Part shown: piece after piece, positions 53,954-64,000 of the stretch | Position numbering within the stretch: the first letter of the stretch is position 1 | How the letters are laid out: every line of letters begins with the position of its first letter | Assembly (NCBI GenBank): GCA_965153355.1 | Contig: OZ231126.1 | Location: 84,754,001 to 84,818,000, forward strand | Source of the DNA: Flaccisagitta enflata | Lineage: Eukaryota > Chaetognatha > Sagittoidea > Aphragmophora | Reading direction: 5' to 3' | Length of the DNA stretch: 64,000 bases | Position numbers and translations under genes: made by a program | The notes under the pieces: generated by a model | The model's database searches: none | What the model was told of the DNA's origin: nothing | Seen by the model: the letters and a program-made list of their open reading frames with translations, nothing else

Positions 53954-54810
53954 ACTTGTCAGCGTGTATGCGTGCGGTTCACCACTTGTATTGACACTTG
54001 CGCTGACACGGCGCGAACATGTGTGGGCGGGCATGCTATCGATACGTGTACATTAAAAAGCTCGCGCATGACTGTTGAATGACAGAGATTCTGCGTATAT
54101 GCGCGCGTCTTTGCACAATGTTCGTACATGTGCTTGCTAGCCAAACAAGCGTGCTATAAACTCTAACGCATGAGCGTGTGCGTAAATGCGTTTAGTCTGA
54201 GTTGGAGTTGCAACTGACTTTTCCAATTACCACGCATAATGTCAATCAACCAGCCAATGAACCATAAGCTTTTTTGTAATTTTGCGTTACTAGAGGACGA
54301 AGAAAATATGATTTTCAGACAAGACCGAATACGCGACTACCGAAGACGAATGCGGATGAGCGGGGGCTGCAATGAAGAAGGTCGGTAAGATCGGTAAGAT
54401 ATTTTGCCTGGAGCTTGGGGTGAAAAAGCTTATTCAGGCTATAACGCATGCGCTACATTTAGGCGGAAAATGTTGGAAGATAGTTAACCTATCAAATATC
54501 ACTCCAGTACTTAGAAATTTGAATTGAAGGTAGCTTTTTAGCATTTTCATTCAGTGTCATAATTTAATCGTAATTCAATTCATGAATGGGGTATTTCAGC
54601 CAAAATGTTAAAATTCCAATGTCAAAATGTCGCTGATTTTTTCCCAATTGGAAATTAATTGAAATTTTTGGAAGGCTTTTATGGGACACTGAGTGACAAT
54701 CAGAGAGCAAATTTGACTGACAATCATGTACATGAGCATCACAAAGTAAATGGATAGAATAATGTGCAATTTTTGGCCCATTCTCCTTGCTCCTCTTATC
54801 CTCGTTTTGT
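53954..54810. other. No gene seen
   Basis: Mixed sequence with a family-A-like relic (about 54325-54390, GACCGAATACGCGACTACC). Nothing else is recognisable. Confidence 0.45.
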
Positions 54811-54811
54811 C

Positions 54812-54812
54812 G

Positions 54813-54855
<43 letters not shown>

Positions 54856-54905
54856 GGTTGTTGTTGTTGTTGTTGTTGTTGCTGTTGCTGTTGCTGTTGC
54901 TGTTG
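54812..54905. repeat. (TTG)n microsatellite
   Basis: The same TTG motif as in the large ORF at the left edge. Here the surrounding frames are short and unconvincing, so I treat it as non-coding. Confidence 0.85.
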
Positions 54906-55200
54906 CAGTTTTGCAGGTTTGTGTGCCCATACACGCTTATTTTTCTTGGTCATATATGAAAGTTGAAACAACATTGCCCTTACAAAAGGAGGCCAGAATT
55001 CTCCAGTTTACAAAGGATGAAAGCCTCGCAAGCTTTCAATAGTGTTTACTCCGGATTGCTCACAACTATTCTTTACTATTGACAAACAACATGTATTGCG
55101 CACTTTTACAATGATGGGAAAAGATTTATTCGCATCCAAGATACGAAACATTTTCAGTATTTCCACTGCGTAAAATACACACAAAAAAGTAAGAGCCAAC

Positions 55201-57100
55201 CTTGGGAGAAGGAAGGACGGAAAACGACATGATCATCTTTTCCATAAACTCGTCCTTCAAGCGTTCGATCAGCAGACCCGTCAGGCCGGCTCCAGTCCCT
55301 CCACCAACTCCGTGCAGAATCTTGGCAGCAGTCGCGAAGGAGAAAAGGATTTTCAAGTCAAACGCGTAGGAATAAGTCACGCGGGGTTACAATGTCATCG
55401 CGGACGGGTGGGCTGGAGCGTGCATACGCACACAAACACACACCATCACTACAGCAGTATCCTAAACAATAGACTTGCGTTTGATACATTTTGACTCGTG
55501 TGCAATGGAATGACAGATGGACCAGCAATCAAACAGAGCAGCGGAGGGACCAGCAGACAGACGGACTAGGTCTTTTCAGAAGATTCGAGTCAGCGACTTA
55601 AAAAAAAAAACGAGATTTTTTGTCAAATTGTTAGAAAGATAACGGGGCTGGGGACGTTAATTCACTAATAAAATGATACTAACATACGGGAAACAAGTGA
55701 CGCGGGGTCACAATATCGTTGCGGACGGGTGGGCAGGGGCGTCCAACCCCCATCCACACTCCAATCCCCACCCAACACACCAACATGCATAAAGAGTATC
55801 TAAAACGCTCGTTTTTCCACTTTTTGACTTGATCACCACGGACGGATGGACGGACGGGCGGACAGATGGACGGACGGACAGACGGACGGACGGAAGGACG
55901 GACGGACGGACGGACCGACGGATGAACAGACGGACGGACAAAGCCTCTTATAGAGTTGCGTGTCCGCAAGAAAGAACTAACGCTAAGTCGTGTCAATTAA
56001 CTCAATATATGTGTAATATCGGCAAGACTTATAAGTCATGGAGTATATTAGTAAGCAAACTTAAAGCAGAAGTCATGTAGAATAATCAACAACAATTCAA
56101 AAAACAAACAAACAAAAATCGTCCATAATGATTATACACGAGTTTGATGCATAGTTAAGCATAGATGCATAGTTAAGTATAGATGCATAGTTAAGCATAG
56201 ATGCAAAGTTTAGCATATTAAGATGCATACTTAAGCTGTATATTAAGCTGTATATTAGTCTAGATTTACTCGGACACACGTGCACGAATTGCAGAATACG
56301 AGCACTTAACGTGTGCAATTACAGAACATGAGTACTAAACAAGTGGGATTGGAGTACTCAACGAGTAGATCGGTTCATTTCCCAAAACCAATGTCGCAGA
56401 AAATTAAGCCCAGACAAATGCCATTGCCACGCGACGGGAAAACATCGAGAATGAGAATATTGGAGACTCAGAGATCACAATTTTAAGTCGCGGACTAGCG
56501 ATTCTAGAAGAGGCTATGTCCATCCATCTGTTGGTCTGTCATTCCATCCATAGGCATGATGGTCTGCAACACACAAGCTAACAAGGCCAAGTAGGCCAAA
56601 AAGGTGCGACTTGAGGATCGCCGAACAAATGCGTTGCCGACAGACCAACCGACCGACCAACCGACTGACACAGCCAGTGACAGAGGTGATTTGTCGCACC
56701 TAAAAAGTGTAGAAACACGCAAATTGACCTTGTATGCATGTGTGTGTAGAGGTTTGTGGACTGTGGAGTGGGGGTTGTACACCCCTGCGGCCTTGCCCAC
56801 CCGTCAGCGTCGATATTGTAACCCCGTCTTCCCTGTTTGACATTTTTTTTTGTCGTATATTTAGGTGCGACAAAGCACCTCCGTGACTGGCTGTGTCTCT
56901 TGGTCGGTCTGTCGGTCGGTCGGTAACGTATCCATTCGACGATCCACACGTCGCACCTTATTGGCCTACTTGGCCTTGTTTACTTTTCTCAGCACTCATG
57001 AGCGCCCTGAAGATCGTCGAGCGCGCACAAACTAAGTCAAGAACATACACACTAATAGATACACTAACACACGCACACGCACACGCACACGCACACGCAC

Positions 57101-57132
<32 letters not shown>

Positions 57133-57354
57133 GCACACACTAGATGGTCCATAAAATGACTCAAGAGGTGATGGAAGGAAGACTATTAGTTGTACGTTCA
57201 TCTTCCCTTTTCGCAATTCAAAGAATGATTGATGGTTCCCCCACGACTAAGGGATCACAGACCTGATAACCTTGGGGACTGTCGCATCGTTCAGTCTCCC
57301 GACGGCTGACATCCAAAATGCGGTCAATCATTTCGTGGCCATCCGAAAAATATC
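55201..57354 (-). CDS. Divergent beta-tubulin-like gene, two internal exons
   Basis: The first exon (57354-57263) encodes GYFSDGHEMIDRILDVSRRE, then TERCDSPQGYQ, and ends at CAG|GTCTGT. The second (55320-55201; acceptor CTGCTGCCAAG) encodes a segment with the tubulin signature GGGTGAG and ends FSVLPSPK before AAG|GTTGGC. Both junctions are phase 0. Together they match about residues 104-173 of beta-tubulin: helix H3, then the GTP-phosphate-binding GGGTGSG loop (here GGGTGAG) and helix H4. The F-S-V-x-P-S-P-K end is beta-type, but identity is low for a tubulin, so this is a divergent isotype or decaying paralogue. Exons for residues 1-103 and after 173 were not found nearby. The 1.9-kb intron is full of hairpin-family repeats. 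Confidence 0.72.
55368..55600 (+). mobile_element. Family-C hairpin repeat, diverged
   Basis: Head AATAAGTCACGCGGGGTTAC, ATCGCGGACGGGTGGGC, a GACG/GACC core and an eroded tail (GATTCGAGTCAGCGACTTAAAA). It lies in the tubulin intron. Confidence 0.55.
55690..55975 (+). mobile_element. Family-C hairpin repeat, best copy
   Basis: Head GAAACAAGTGACGCGGGGTC, X word TTGCGGAC (55719-55726), then GGGTGGGCAGGG, CCACTTTTTGACTTG, a GACG core (about 55840-55940) and a tail hairpin TTGCG-TGTC-CGCAA. The outer GTCCGCAA (55962-55969) is the exact reverse complement of X. Confidence 0.72.
56581..56704 (+). mobile_element. Family-B hairpin repeat
   Basis: Head ACAAGGCCAAGTAGGCC, X word AGGTGCGAC (56602-56610), GACC core, then tail AGGTGATTTGTCGCACCTAAAA. 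GTCGCACCT (56693-56701) is the exact reverse complement of X. Confidence 0.75.
56735..56842 (-). mobile_element. Family-C head fragment
   Basis: Minus-strand head only (ACGGGGTTACAATATCGACG, then GGGTGGGCAAGG), without core or tail. Confidence 0.5.
56861..56980 (-). mobile_element. Family-B hairpin repeat
   Basis: An inverted neighbour of the copy at 56581-56704: head AACAAGGCCAAGTAGGCC, X AGGTGCGAC, short GACC core, tail hairpin AGGTGC-loop-GCACCT then AAA. Confidence 0.72.
57066..57142. repeat. (AC)n/(GCAC)n microsatellite
   Basis: AC repeats mixed with GCAC units, within the tubulin intron. Confidence 0.9.
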
Positions 57355-57450
57355 CTTGTTCAAAGTATAAAGTGGTTTGTGGTTAAACAAGTTTACGAGA
57401 ACAACGTCGCGTGTGTCCGACCTTTCGAACAAATTTCTGACGAACAAGAA

Positions 57451-57600
57451 AACAAGGCCGGATACACCGCTACCACAGCCGCGTGCGGGTGAGCAGGGGC
57501 TGTTTTTGAGGTCAATAAAGCATTGAGGCAGGAGCAAAAAGACCGCAAAAACATGAAAAATACATGTGACCGACCGACGGACGGACAGACAAAGCGGGGT
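57451..57600 (+). mobile_element. Family-A hairpin repeat, tail interrupted
   Basis: Head AACAAGGCCGGATACACCGC, GCCGCGTGCGGGTGAGCAGG, GACC/GACG core and CAAAGCGGGGTG. The tail is replaced by another TIR element that starts just downstream. Confidence 0.6.
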
Positions 57601-57625
57601 GTTTTGACTATGGGAACCTACAGAA

Positions 57626-58016
57626 TAACACACAGCGCAATCTATAGTAGAAAACCATGACATTATTCCCCCGGGGAAAAGCCCTGATGTCCCCAGTATA
57701 AAATAGCCAAAGTCTATAAGGGAATATAAGGGGAGTGTCTCCCGGGGATGTCCTCTGTTGAGTATGTTTATGCTCAATCAATTTTTCATGTAAAAGTTAA
57801 AAACTAAATTTCATCCGGGAATGAAAAAAAAACTGAACTGGTGATATCCTCAGGTGATATCCCTGGAGGATATCCCCTGTTTAGTCCCCAAATCATTTCT
57901 TTCACAAATTTAAAGAGGGACATAACCAAGGATTTACCAACTCTAATCATTTTTTACCGGGGATATTGAGGTTTTTCCCCCAGGGAATTATATCACTACA
58001 GATTGTGCTGTGTAAC
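57626..58016. mobile_element. TIR element inserted beside a family-A copy
   Basis: Imperfect inverted ends (TAACACACAGCGCAATCT near 57626; complement AGATTGTGCTGTGTAACA near 58000), also sharing CCCCCGGGGAAAA-type sequence about 30-40 bp further in. The interior is rich in GGGGATAT phrases and has no ORF. Confidence 0.5.
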
Positions 58017-58238
58017 AACAGCTTGGAAATTAAATTTTGTGTCAAACTGACGGACGGACGGTCCACCGGACAATGTGACTCATAGCATTTGCCTAGAAAT
58101 GGGTGAAAAAAGTTTTCAGGTCTTATATTTCATCCCTTCCTTCTGTTGATCCTCCCTCCGTTTTTTGTCTTTTCTTTCCTTCCTTTTTTTTCATCTTTTT
58201 TTTTCATTTTTTCTTTCTTTCTTTCTTTGTTTTTATTG

Positions 58239-58520
58239 TCGAGACACCCGACTCTACACCTTGCCATGTTGATCCGTCTGTTCGTCCGTCCATCCGTCCA
58301 TCCGTCCATCCGCAACATTTCAAAGTGTGAACGCTTTTTGCATTACTGCCCCTGCGAAACCGTCTGCGATTATCCAGCCGTGCTGTGCCGTGCTCGCTTC
58401 TTTTTGTGTATGTGTCTGTGTTTGAAGGTGGGTTAAGTGGGGCGTTGGGTGTGGATCAGGGTTGGCTTTCCCTGCCCACCCGTCCGCAACGATATTGTGA
58501 CCCCGCGTCACTTGTTCCTT
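58239..58520 (-). mobile_element. Composite family-C/A hairpin repeat
   Basis: The minus strand starts with a family-C head (GAACAAGTGACGCGGGGTCA, X TTGCGGAC, GGGTGGGCAGGG), passes a family-A-like inner piece (about 58350-58390), a GGAT/GGAC core and a tail GTAGAGTCGGGTGTCTCGAC. The tail no longer pairs with the family-C X. Confidence 0.55.
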
Positions 58521-59230
58521 CTATCATGGTTTATCATAGTTTTTCAGAGGTTTTTCCATTTTCGATCGAAATACGATGAATTCCCTTCCTCATAAATAAT
58601 GACGATGAAGAAATAAATGAATAAAAACAGTAACAATAAAACTGCGAAAAGCAGTATCATAAAAAAAAGCTACAAGAACACTCATAATATCAAAAACATC
58701 GAAAATGAGACATGAATATACCAAAAGTCATTCTTCACATTTTGTACTAGGTTTGATTTGGAGACATTGAGAATACTGTTTTCGCGACAGCAAATATGTA
58801 AAGACGTTCCTATTACTAAGACGCCTAGGAAACACTCAAAAACAAAAAAAAAACCGGCTGTTGATCGCGTGCAGGAGGCCCAAGAGGATGCCGAGTCAGT
58901 CCGTTGGACTGTCCGTAACTTTTTTGGGTTGCGAGCGGTTTGACTGCATGACTGCTCCTACCCAACCGCACAACAGTATTCCTACGCTCCTAGTTTGTCG
59001 TTACAGATTATGAGACAAATGTACTATGTAAACAAACGTCTTAGAATTCAGGGTACGTCTCGCTCTTTCACTTTTCCACTTATGGGAAATTTGAGGGAGG
59101 AAGAAAAGAGTTGAGTCTTCGTTCTTTGGTATTCAGACGAGTTTTCAATGTTTTCGTTCATGACCCAAAACAGTCCTTCCAATATTTCACATGATTGCAA
59201 CCGGACGACACTGAGAGCCTCAATTTAGAA
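58521..59230. other. No gene seen
   Basis: AT-rich sequence with a poorly preserved family-A relic at about 58876-58975. Nothing else is recognisable. Confidence 0.45.
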
Positions 59231-59234
59231 AAAA

Positions 59235-59430
59235 AACAAGGCCGGATACACGGCTATTCCAGTCGCGTGCGGGCGGACAGGAGCAGTGCTGGAGAAGGTC
59301 TTAAGGGCATCTAGGCAGGAGCAGTGAGCTAAAGAAGCTCAAAAACGCCCGAAGAGTAAAAAGGCGACCGACCGACCGACCAACCAACCGACCGACCGAC
59401 CGATTGACATAGCGGGGTGTAGAGTCGCTG
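59235..59430 (+). mobile_element. Family-A hairpin repeat
   Basis: Head AACAAGGCCGGATACACGGC, X AGTCGCGTGC, a clean GACC/AACC core (about 59367-59405), GCGGGGTGTAGAGTCGC, then truncated within the hairpin. Confidence 0.7.
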
Positions 59431-59544
59431 AATATGATTCCTGTCAACCTGATATAATAACCAACCCCTTTACACCCTCTCCCACAACCCCCTTTCTTTG
59501 ATCTTGAAGAGGCCGATAAACTTCCACAATTATCAGAATCCGTT

Positions 59545-60051
59545 TACACATTTTTTTTTATAAGAACATCATTTTTTGGGCAAGCCTTCAATGTTCTTAA
59601 ATTTTGAGCAGTTTCAAGGCTTGAACGTTCTTAAATTGTTCTTGATTCAAATGCATTTTTTAACCTTCAATTAAGAATGTTCTTAATTAGTTTAAGTTTG
59701 TCATTAAGGATAAAATAAATGAAAATGTCAATAAAACAACAAAGCAGTAGGCTTAAACGTTTTAAGTGAACTAAGATCAATGAAAGTAGAAAGATACATG
59801 CTTTATAAAATGAGACGTGATTTGCTGACCAGAAAAAATTTAGTGTCTGTCTATTTTCAAAGAACAATCAATTCAAAACCCCCCCCCCCCCTCCCCGAAA
59901 AAATGTTCTTAGATTTTTGAGAATTGAAGCCTAAAGTTCTTAAATTTTTCAAGAAATTAAGCCTTCCAATGTTCTTAGCATGTTCTTAAATTTTTGACGA
60001 TGTGAAGCCTAATGTTCTCATAAACTTGGTTGTTATAAAAAAAAAAGTGTA
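59545..60051. mobile_element. TA-flanked TIR element (TACAC family), copy 3
   Basis: The ends TACACATTTTTTTTTATAAG and the complement ending AAAGTGTA carry TA at both edges. The interior repeats 'aagccttcaatgttcttaaat' phrases in both orientations. Related to 20381-21004 and 48234-48661. Confidence 0.62.
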
Positions 60052-60274
60052 CTAGCTTAATTGACCTCGAGGCTTGAACCTCTTTTTGAGTCCCTTATCC
60101 AAGCCTTGTGGCCCAAATCTCAGGGGTGTACATAATTTCGTCGCTTTTGATTGTGAATTGCGTTAAGCAATTCACTATAACTCCACAAAATGTTTTTCTT
60201 CTTTTTTTTTTTTTCCTTTTTTTTCTTTTTTTTTTTCTTTTTTCTTTTTTTTTCCTTCCACTCTCTTTGAAAAT

Positions 60275-62930
60275 AGGGTTTTGTTTTTCACTGTTTTTCC
60301 CTTGTCCTTCCCTTGTCTAACCCTATATGAAAACGGCTTCTGTTTCTTTATCTTTCCCTTGTCTTTCCCTATATGAAAATGACTTTTGTTTCTCTGTTCC
60401 CCTCTTGACTTTCCCTATATGAATATGGGTACTGTTTTTCTATTCTTCCCTTGTCTTTCCCTATGTGAATATGGGTAATGTTTTTCTGTTCTTCCCTTGT
60501 CTTTCCTTATGTTAATATGGGTAATGTTTTTCTATTCTTCACTTGTCTTTCCCTATGTGAATATGGGTAATGTTTTTCTATTCTTCCCTTGTCTTTCCCT
60601 ATATGAATATGGGTAATGTTTTTCTGTTCTTCCCTTGTCTTTCCCTATGTGAATATGGGTAATGTTTTTCTATTCTTCCTTTGTCTTTTCCTGTGTGAAT
60701 ATGCATTATGTTTTTCAGTTCTTCCCTTGACTTTCCCTATGTGAATATGGGTAATGTTTTTCAGTTCTTCCCTTGTCTTTCCCTACGACAATATGGGTAA
60801 TGTTTTTTTGGTCTTTCCTTGTCTTTTCCTAATTGACTATGGGTGATGTTTTTCAGTTCTTCCCTTGTCTTTCCTTACATATGTAGGGGTAATTTTTTCA
60901 ACTCATTCCTTGTCTTTCCCTATATGAATATGGGTAATGTTTTCCAGTTCTTCCCTTGTTTTTCCCTACATCAATATGGCTTTTATTTCCCTGTTCCTCC
61001 CTTGTCTTTCCCTATACAAATATGGGTAATGTTTTTCAGTTCTTCCCTTGTCTTTCCCTATATGTAGGGGTAATGTTTTTCAACTTGTTCCTTGTCTTTC
61101 CTTATTTCAATATGGGTAATGTTTTCCAGTTTTTCTTTTGTCTATCCCTATAAGAACATGGCTTTTGTTTTTCTGTCCTTCCCTTGTCTTTCCCTATGTG
61201 AATATGGGTAATGTTTTTTCTGTTCCTCCCTTGTCTTCCCTATATAAATATGGGTAATGTTTTTCAATTCTTCCCTTGAATATGGGTAATGTTTTTCAGT
61301 TCTTCCTTTGTCTTTTCCTATATCAATCTGGCTTTTGTTTCTCTGTTCTACCTTTGTCTTTCCCTTTATGAATATCCCCATATCAATATGGCTTTTGTTT
61401 CTTTGTCCTTCCCTTGTGTTTCCCTATATGGAAATGGGTAATGTTTTTCAGTTCTTCCCTTGTCTTTTCTTATATATACAGGGGTAATGTTTTTCAACTC
61501 TTTCTTTGTCCTTCTCTATATGAATATGGGTAATGTTTTCCAGTTCTTCCCTTGTCTTTCCCTACATCAATATGACTTTGTTTCCCTTATTTTTCCCTAC
61601 ATCAATATGGCTTTTGTTTTTCTGTTCCTCCCTCGTTTTTCCCTATATATCGTATTTATTCACACAATTGAAATGTGTAGACAGACACCACTCCAACACA
61701 GTTGACATGAAACTAAGCTACAGCAAAAGAAGATTTGAACGAGTGAATCAATACACATATAGGTAATGTTTTTCAGTTCTTCCCTTGTCTTTCCTTACAT
61801 ATATAGGGGTAATTTTTTCAACTCTTTCCTTGTCTTTCCCTATATGAATATGGGTAATGTTTTCCGGTTCTTCCCTTGTCTTTCCCTACATCAATATGGC
61901 TTTTGTTTCTCTGTTCCTCCCTTGCCTTTCCCTATACACATATAGGTAATGTTTTTCAGTTTTTCCCTTGTCTTTCCCTATATATAAAAGGGTAATGTTT
62001 TTCAACATTTTCCTTGTCTTTCCCTATATGAATATGGGTTATGTTTTTTAGTTCTTCCCTTATGTTTCCCTACATCAATATGGCTCTCTGTTCTTCCCTT
62101 GTCTATATGTATGTGAATATAGGTAATGTTTTTCAACTCTTTCCCTGTCTTTCCCTATATCAATAGGGCGGCTACCTGAAGGGTCAAATGTGGTCAAATT
62201 TTAAAACGACTCAGCCAACTAACCACACACTCTATGTCGTATTTAAATGGGAATTGTGGCAAGCGGAGATCGGTATCTGGAGAGAAAACCCGCACGGCAA
62301 CACTGTAGAGTTTCAATGGGCGTAAAATTGCTTTCATATACTTTACCATTGTGTTGCCGTGCGGGTTTCTTGATCAAATACCGACCTCTGCTTGTCTGAT
62401 TTACTGGCCAAATGCTGCCTAGCATGTATGGTTAGATGGCGGAGGAATTTTAAGTTTTGAGCTAAATTCACCCTTCAGGTAACCAGCCTACTATATCAAT
62501 ATGGATTTTGTTTTTCTGTTCATCCTTTATCTTTCCCTGTATGAATATGGGTAATGTTTTTTAGTTCTCCTTTTGTCTTTCCCTACATCAATATGGGTAG
62601 TGTTTTTCTGTTCTTGCCTTCTCTTTTCGTATATCAATATGGCTTTTGTCTCTCTGTTTGTCCCTTGTCTTTCCCTATATAAATATGGGTAATGTTTTTC
62701 AGTTCTTCCCTTGTCTTCCCTTTATGAATATGGGTAATGTTTTTCAGTTCCTCCCTTGTCTTTCCCTATATGAATATGGGTAATATTTTTCAGTTCTTCC
62801 CTTTTTTTTCATTTTATCAGTATGGCTTTTGTTTCTCTGTTTTTCCCTTGTCTCTCCCTTAATGAATATGGGTAATGTTATTCAGTTCTTCCCTTGTCTT
62901 TCCCTATATGAATATAACTTTTGTTTCTCT
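60275..62930. repeat. 46-bp minisatellite array
   Basis: About 50 units of the type ATGGGTAATGTTTTTCAGTT followed by CTTCCCTTGTCTTTCCCTATATGAAT (46 bp). A second subtype has GGCTTTTGTTTCTCTGTTC and ACATCAAT. It is interrupted by unrelated sequence at about 61649-61758 and by a MITE at 62166-62490. Confidence 0.93.
62166..62490. mobile_element. Palindromic MITE inserted in the minisatellite
   Basis: 325 bp flanked by an 11-bp duplication CTATATCAATA (62155-62165, 62491-62501). The imperfect TIR shares TACCTGAAGGGT, and a second inverted pair lies further in (ACCCGCACGGCAACAC at about 62288-62303 and its complement at about 62353-62368), making the element largely one hairpin. The TSD length is close to the 9-11 bp of Mutator-type elements, but part of the match could be coincidental satellite sequence. 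Confidence 0.7.
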
Positions 62931-64000
62931 ATTATTTCATTATCCTATATTCTCACTTATTATTTCAGTATAAAAAAAAAAAATTTTAATTATTTCCACT
63001 GAACATGTTGTCAATTGCACCTGCAATTCACATGTTTGGCGACAGCCACTGGTTTCCCCTTTCCTCTGCCTTTGATTTTCTCCTTTAAAATCTATGATTT
63101 TCTTTCCTATATGACACAATGAAACTGTGCAGATTATGGTTTTAGTAATATCAAATTTTGTTTTTCTAATCAGTTTATGATTTAGTACTGCCAAAAAAAG
63201 TATTTTCCTCAAATTTTCTCCTTTTCTCTTTTTCCCCTTTGATTTCCTGCCCCATCTCCAAACCCTTTGATTTTCCCTCCCCCCATGGGAGGAACTCAGT
63301 TATATACAGGCCTGCCAAATCTTAAACTGTTAACAGATGTCGATGGTCCCTCTCTCTGCCACATCCCCACCAACACAGAGTCTGCAATGCGCTGTTGATC
63401 TTACGCGCTTGAGACTTCACATTTCCACATGACTGGCGAAATGCTCTCTCTTGGTGACAGATGTTGGCATCCTGGTTGATGCTTTTATCTTACTCTATAG
63501 TCAATCTCGACCATTCCAAGGTCTGGATCTCAAACGGAGAAGCTAGAGCCCTGCAAAGAGAAGCACTATTTTGCAAAAAAATGCACTTTTACATTGGGAT
63601 TGTAAAACTGAAATAATTTCATTCAAACTGCCAGATTAACGCCAAATGAGGTCCTTAAATTGGTCCAAGATTTAAAGGTAGAATGAACCATATGACGCAG
63701 AGCCAGATCAGACCAGCAGTTTTTATTCATCCCTTTCTATAGGCTGTTGCAATTTTTTTTACCCCTTTGGTGAAATCATGAGTGTGGTCATATATCATAC
63801 GTATACTATCTCATGCCTCAATGCCCAAAAATGAGTACCGGGCCCGAGTAATTATGTTTTATGGGTCTAAATCATTGATACAATGGTCATATCTAAAGAA
63901 AAATGAGTTCCCTTGCCCATTTCATCAGCGGGACTAATGAAGCTTTTCATCAAAACCATCACTTCTGGTACGTCAATGGTGGAACTTTTAGCTAATTCTA
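62931..64000. other. Right edge, no gene seen
   Basis: Non-repetitive AT-rich sequence, then about 63300-64000 of more balanced composition. No frame or splice pattern convinced me. Confidence 0.45.

Noticed and set aside
54564-54974. Poly-Gln frame at the (TTG)n of 54.8 kb as a second Q-rich gene
   Set aside because: Flanking frames are short and show no splice sites or protein-like composition, unlike the left-edge ORF.

Overview
This is a gene-poor, repeat-dense stretch of a eukaryotic nuclear genome, almost certainly an invertebrate animal. It has spliced coding exons, a BEL/Pao LTR retrotransposon (a metazoan group), very long simple-sequence arrays ((GA)n, (AC)n, (TTG)n, (GACA)n, (ATTC)n) and many short non-autonomous transposons. 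Several small repeat families resemble the tetranucleotide-cored 'pearl'/Helentron-derived repeats known from bivalves, so a mollusc is possible, but the sequence does not settle the phylum.

Layout. 1-6010: one reading frame on the minus strand, open for about 2,000 codons and leaving the window at position 1. It encodes an acidic, disordered protein with poly-G, poly-Q and poly-N tracts. 6.0-11.1 kb: a hAT-type MITE with a perfect 8-bp target duplication, a small terminal exon and an imperfect-TIR element holding a LINE reverse-transcriptase fragment. 11.4-16.6 kb: a 5.2-kb fold-back element whose arms are each four copies of a 524-bp repeat and whose loop carries a CXC (tesmin/TSO1-like) exon. 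17.1-18.7 kb: a two-exon acidic gene on the minus strand. 19-29.3 kb: microsatellites, TIR elements and several members of four hairpin-ended repeat families, plus a short possibly secreted ORF at 26.5 kb. 30.4-34.0 kb: a three-exon gene whose phases join into a 925-residue transposase-like protein, followed directly by a 1-kb array of a 16-bp satellite. 38.0-47.5 kb: a young, intact BEL/Pao element. 47.5-64 kb: more MITEs, two exons of a divergent beta-tubulin-like gene (minus strand), and a 2.6-kb array of a 46-bp minisatellite with a nested palindromic MITE.

Two features stand out. First, four dispersed repeat families (A-D below) share one plan: a 5' head, a family-specific word X of about 9-11 nt, a GACC/GACG tetranucleotide core, and a 3' hairpin whose outer arm is the exact reverse complement of that family's own X, then CTA(A)AA. 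The word changes between families but both ends change together. Second, the BEL/Pao element has no TGG-type tRNA primer site; the 10 nt lying 2 nt past its 5' LTR are perfectly complementary to a site inside the LTR, suggesting Tf1-like self-priming.

Exon joins were inferred by eye from GT/AG sites and phase. Family names come from recognised motifs, not from any search.
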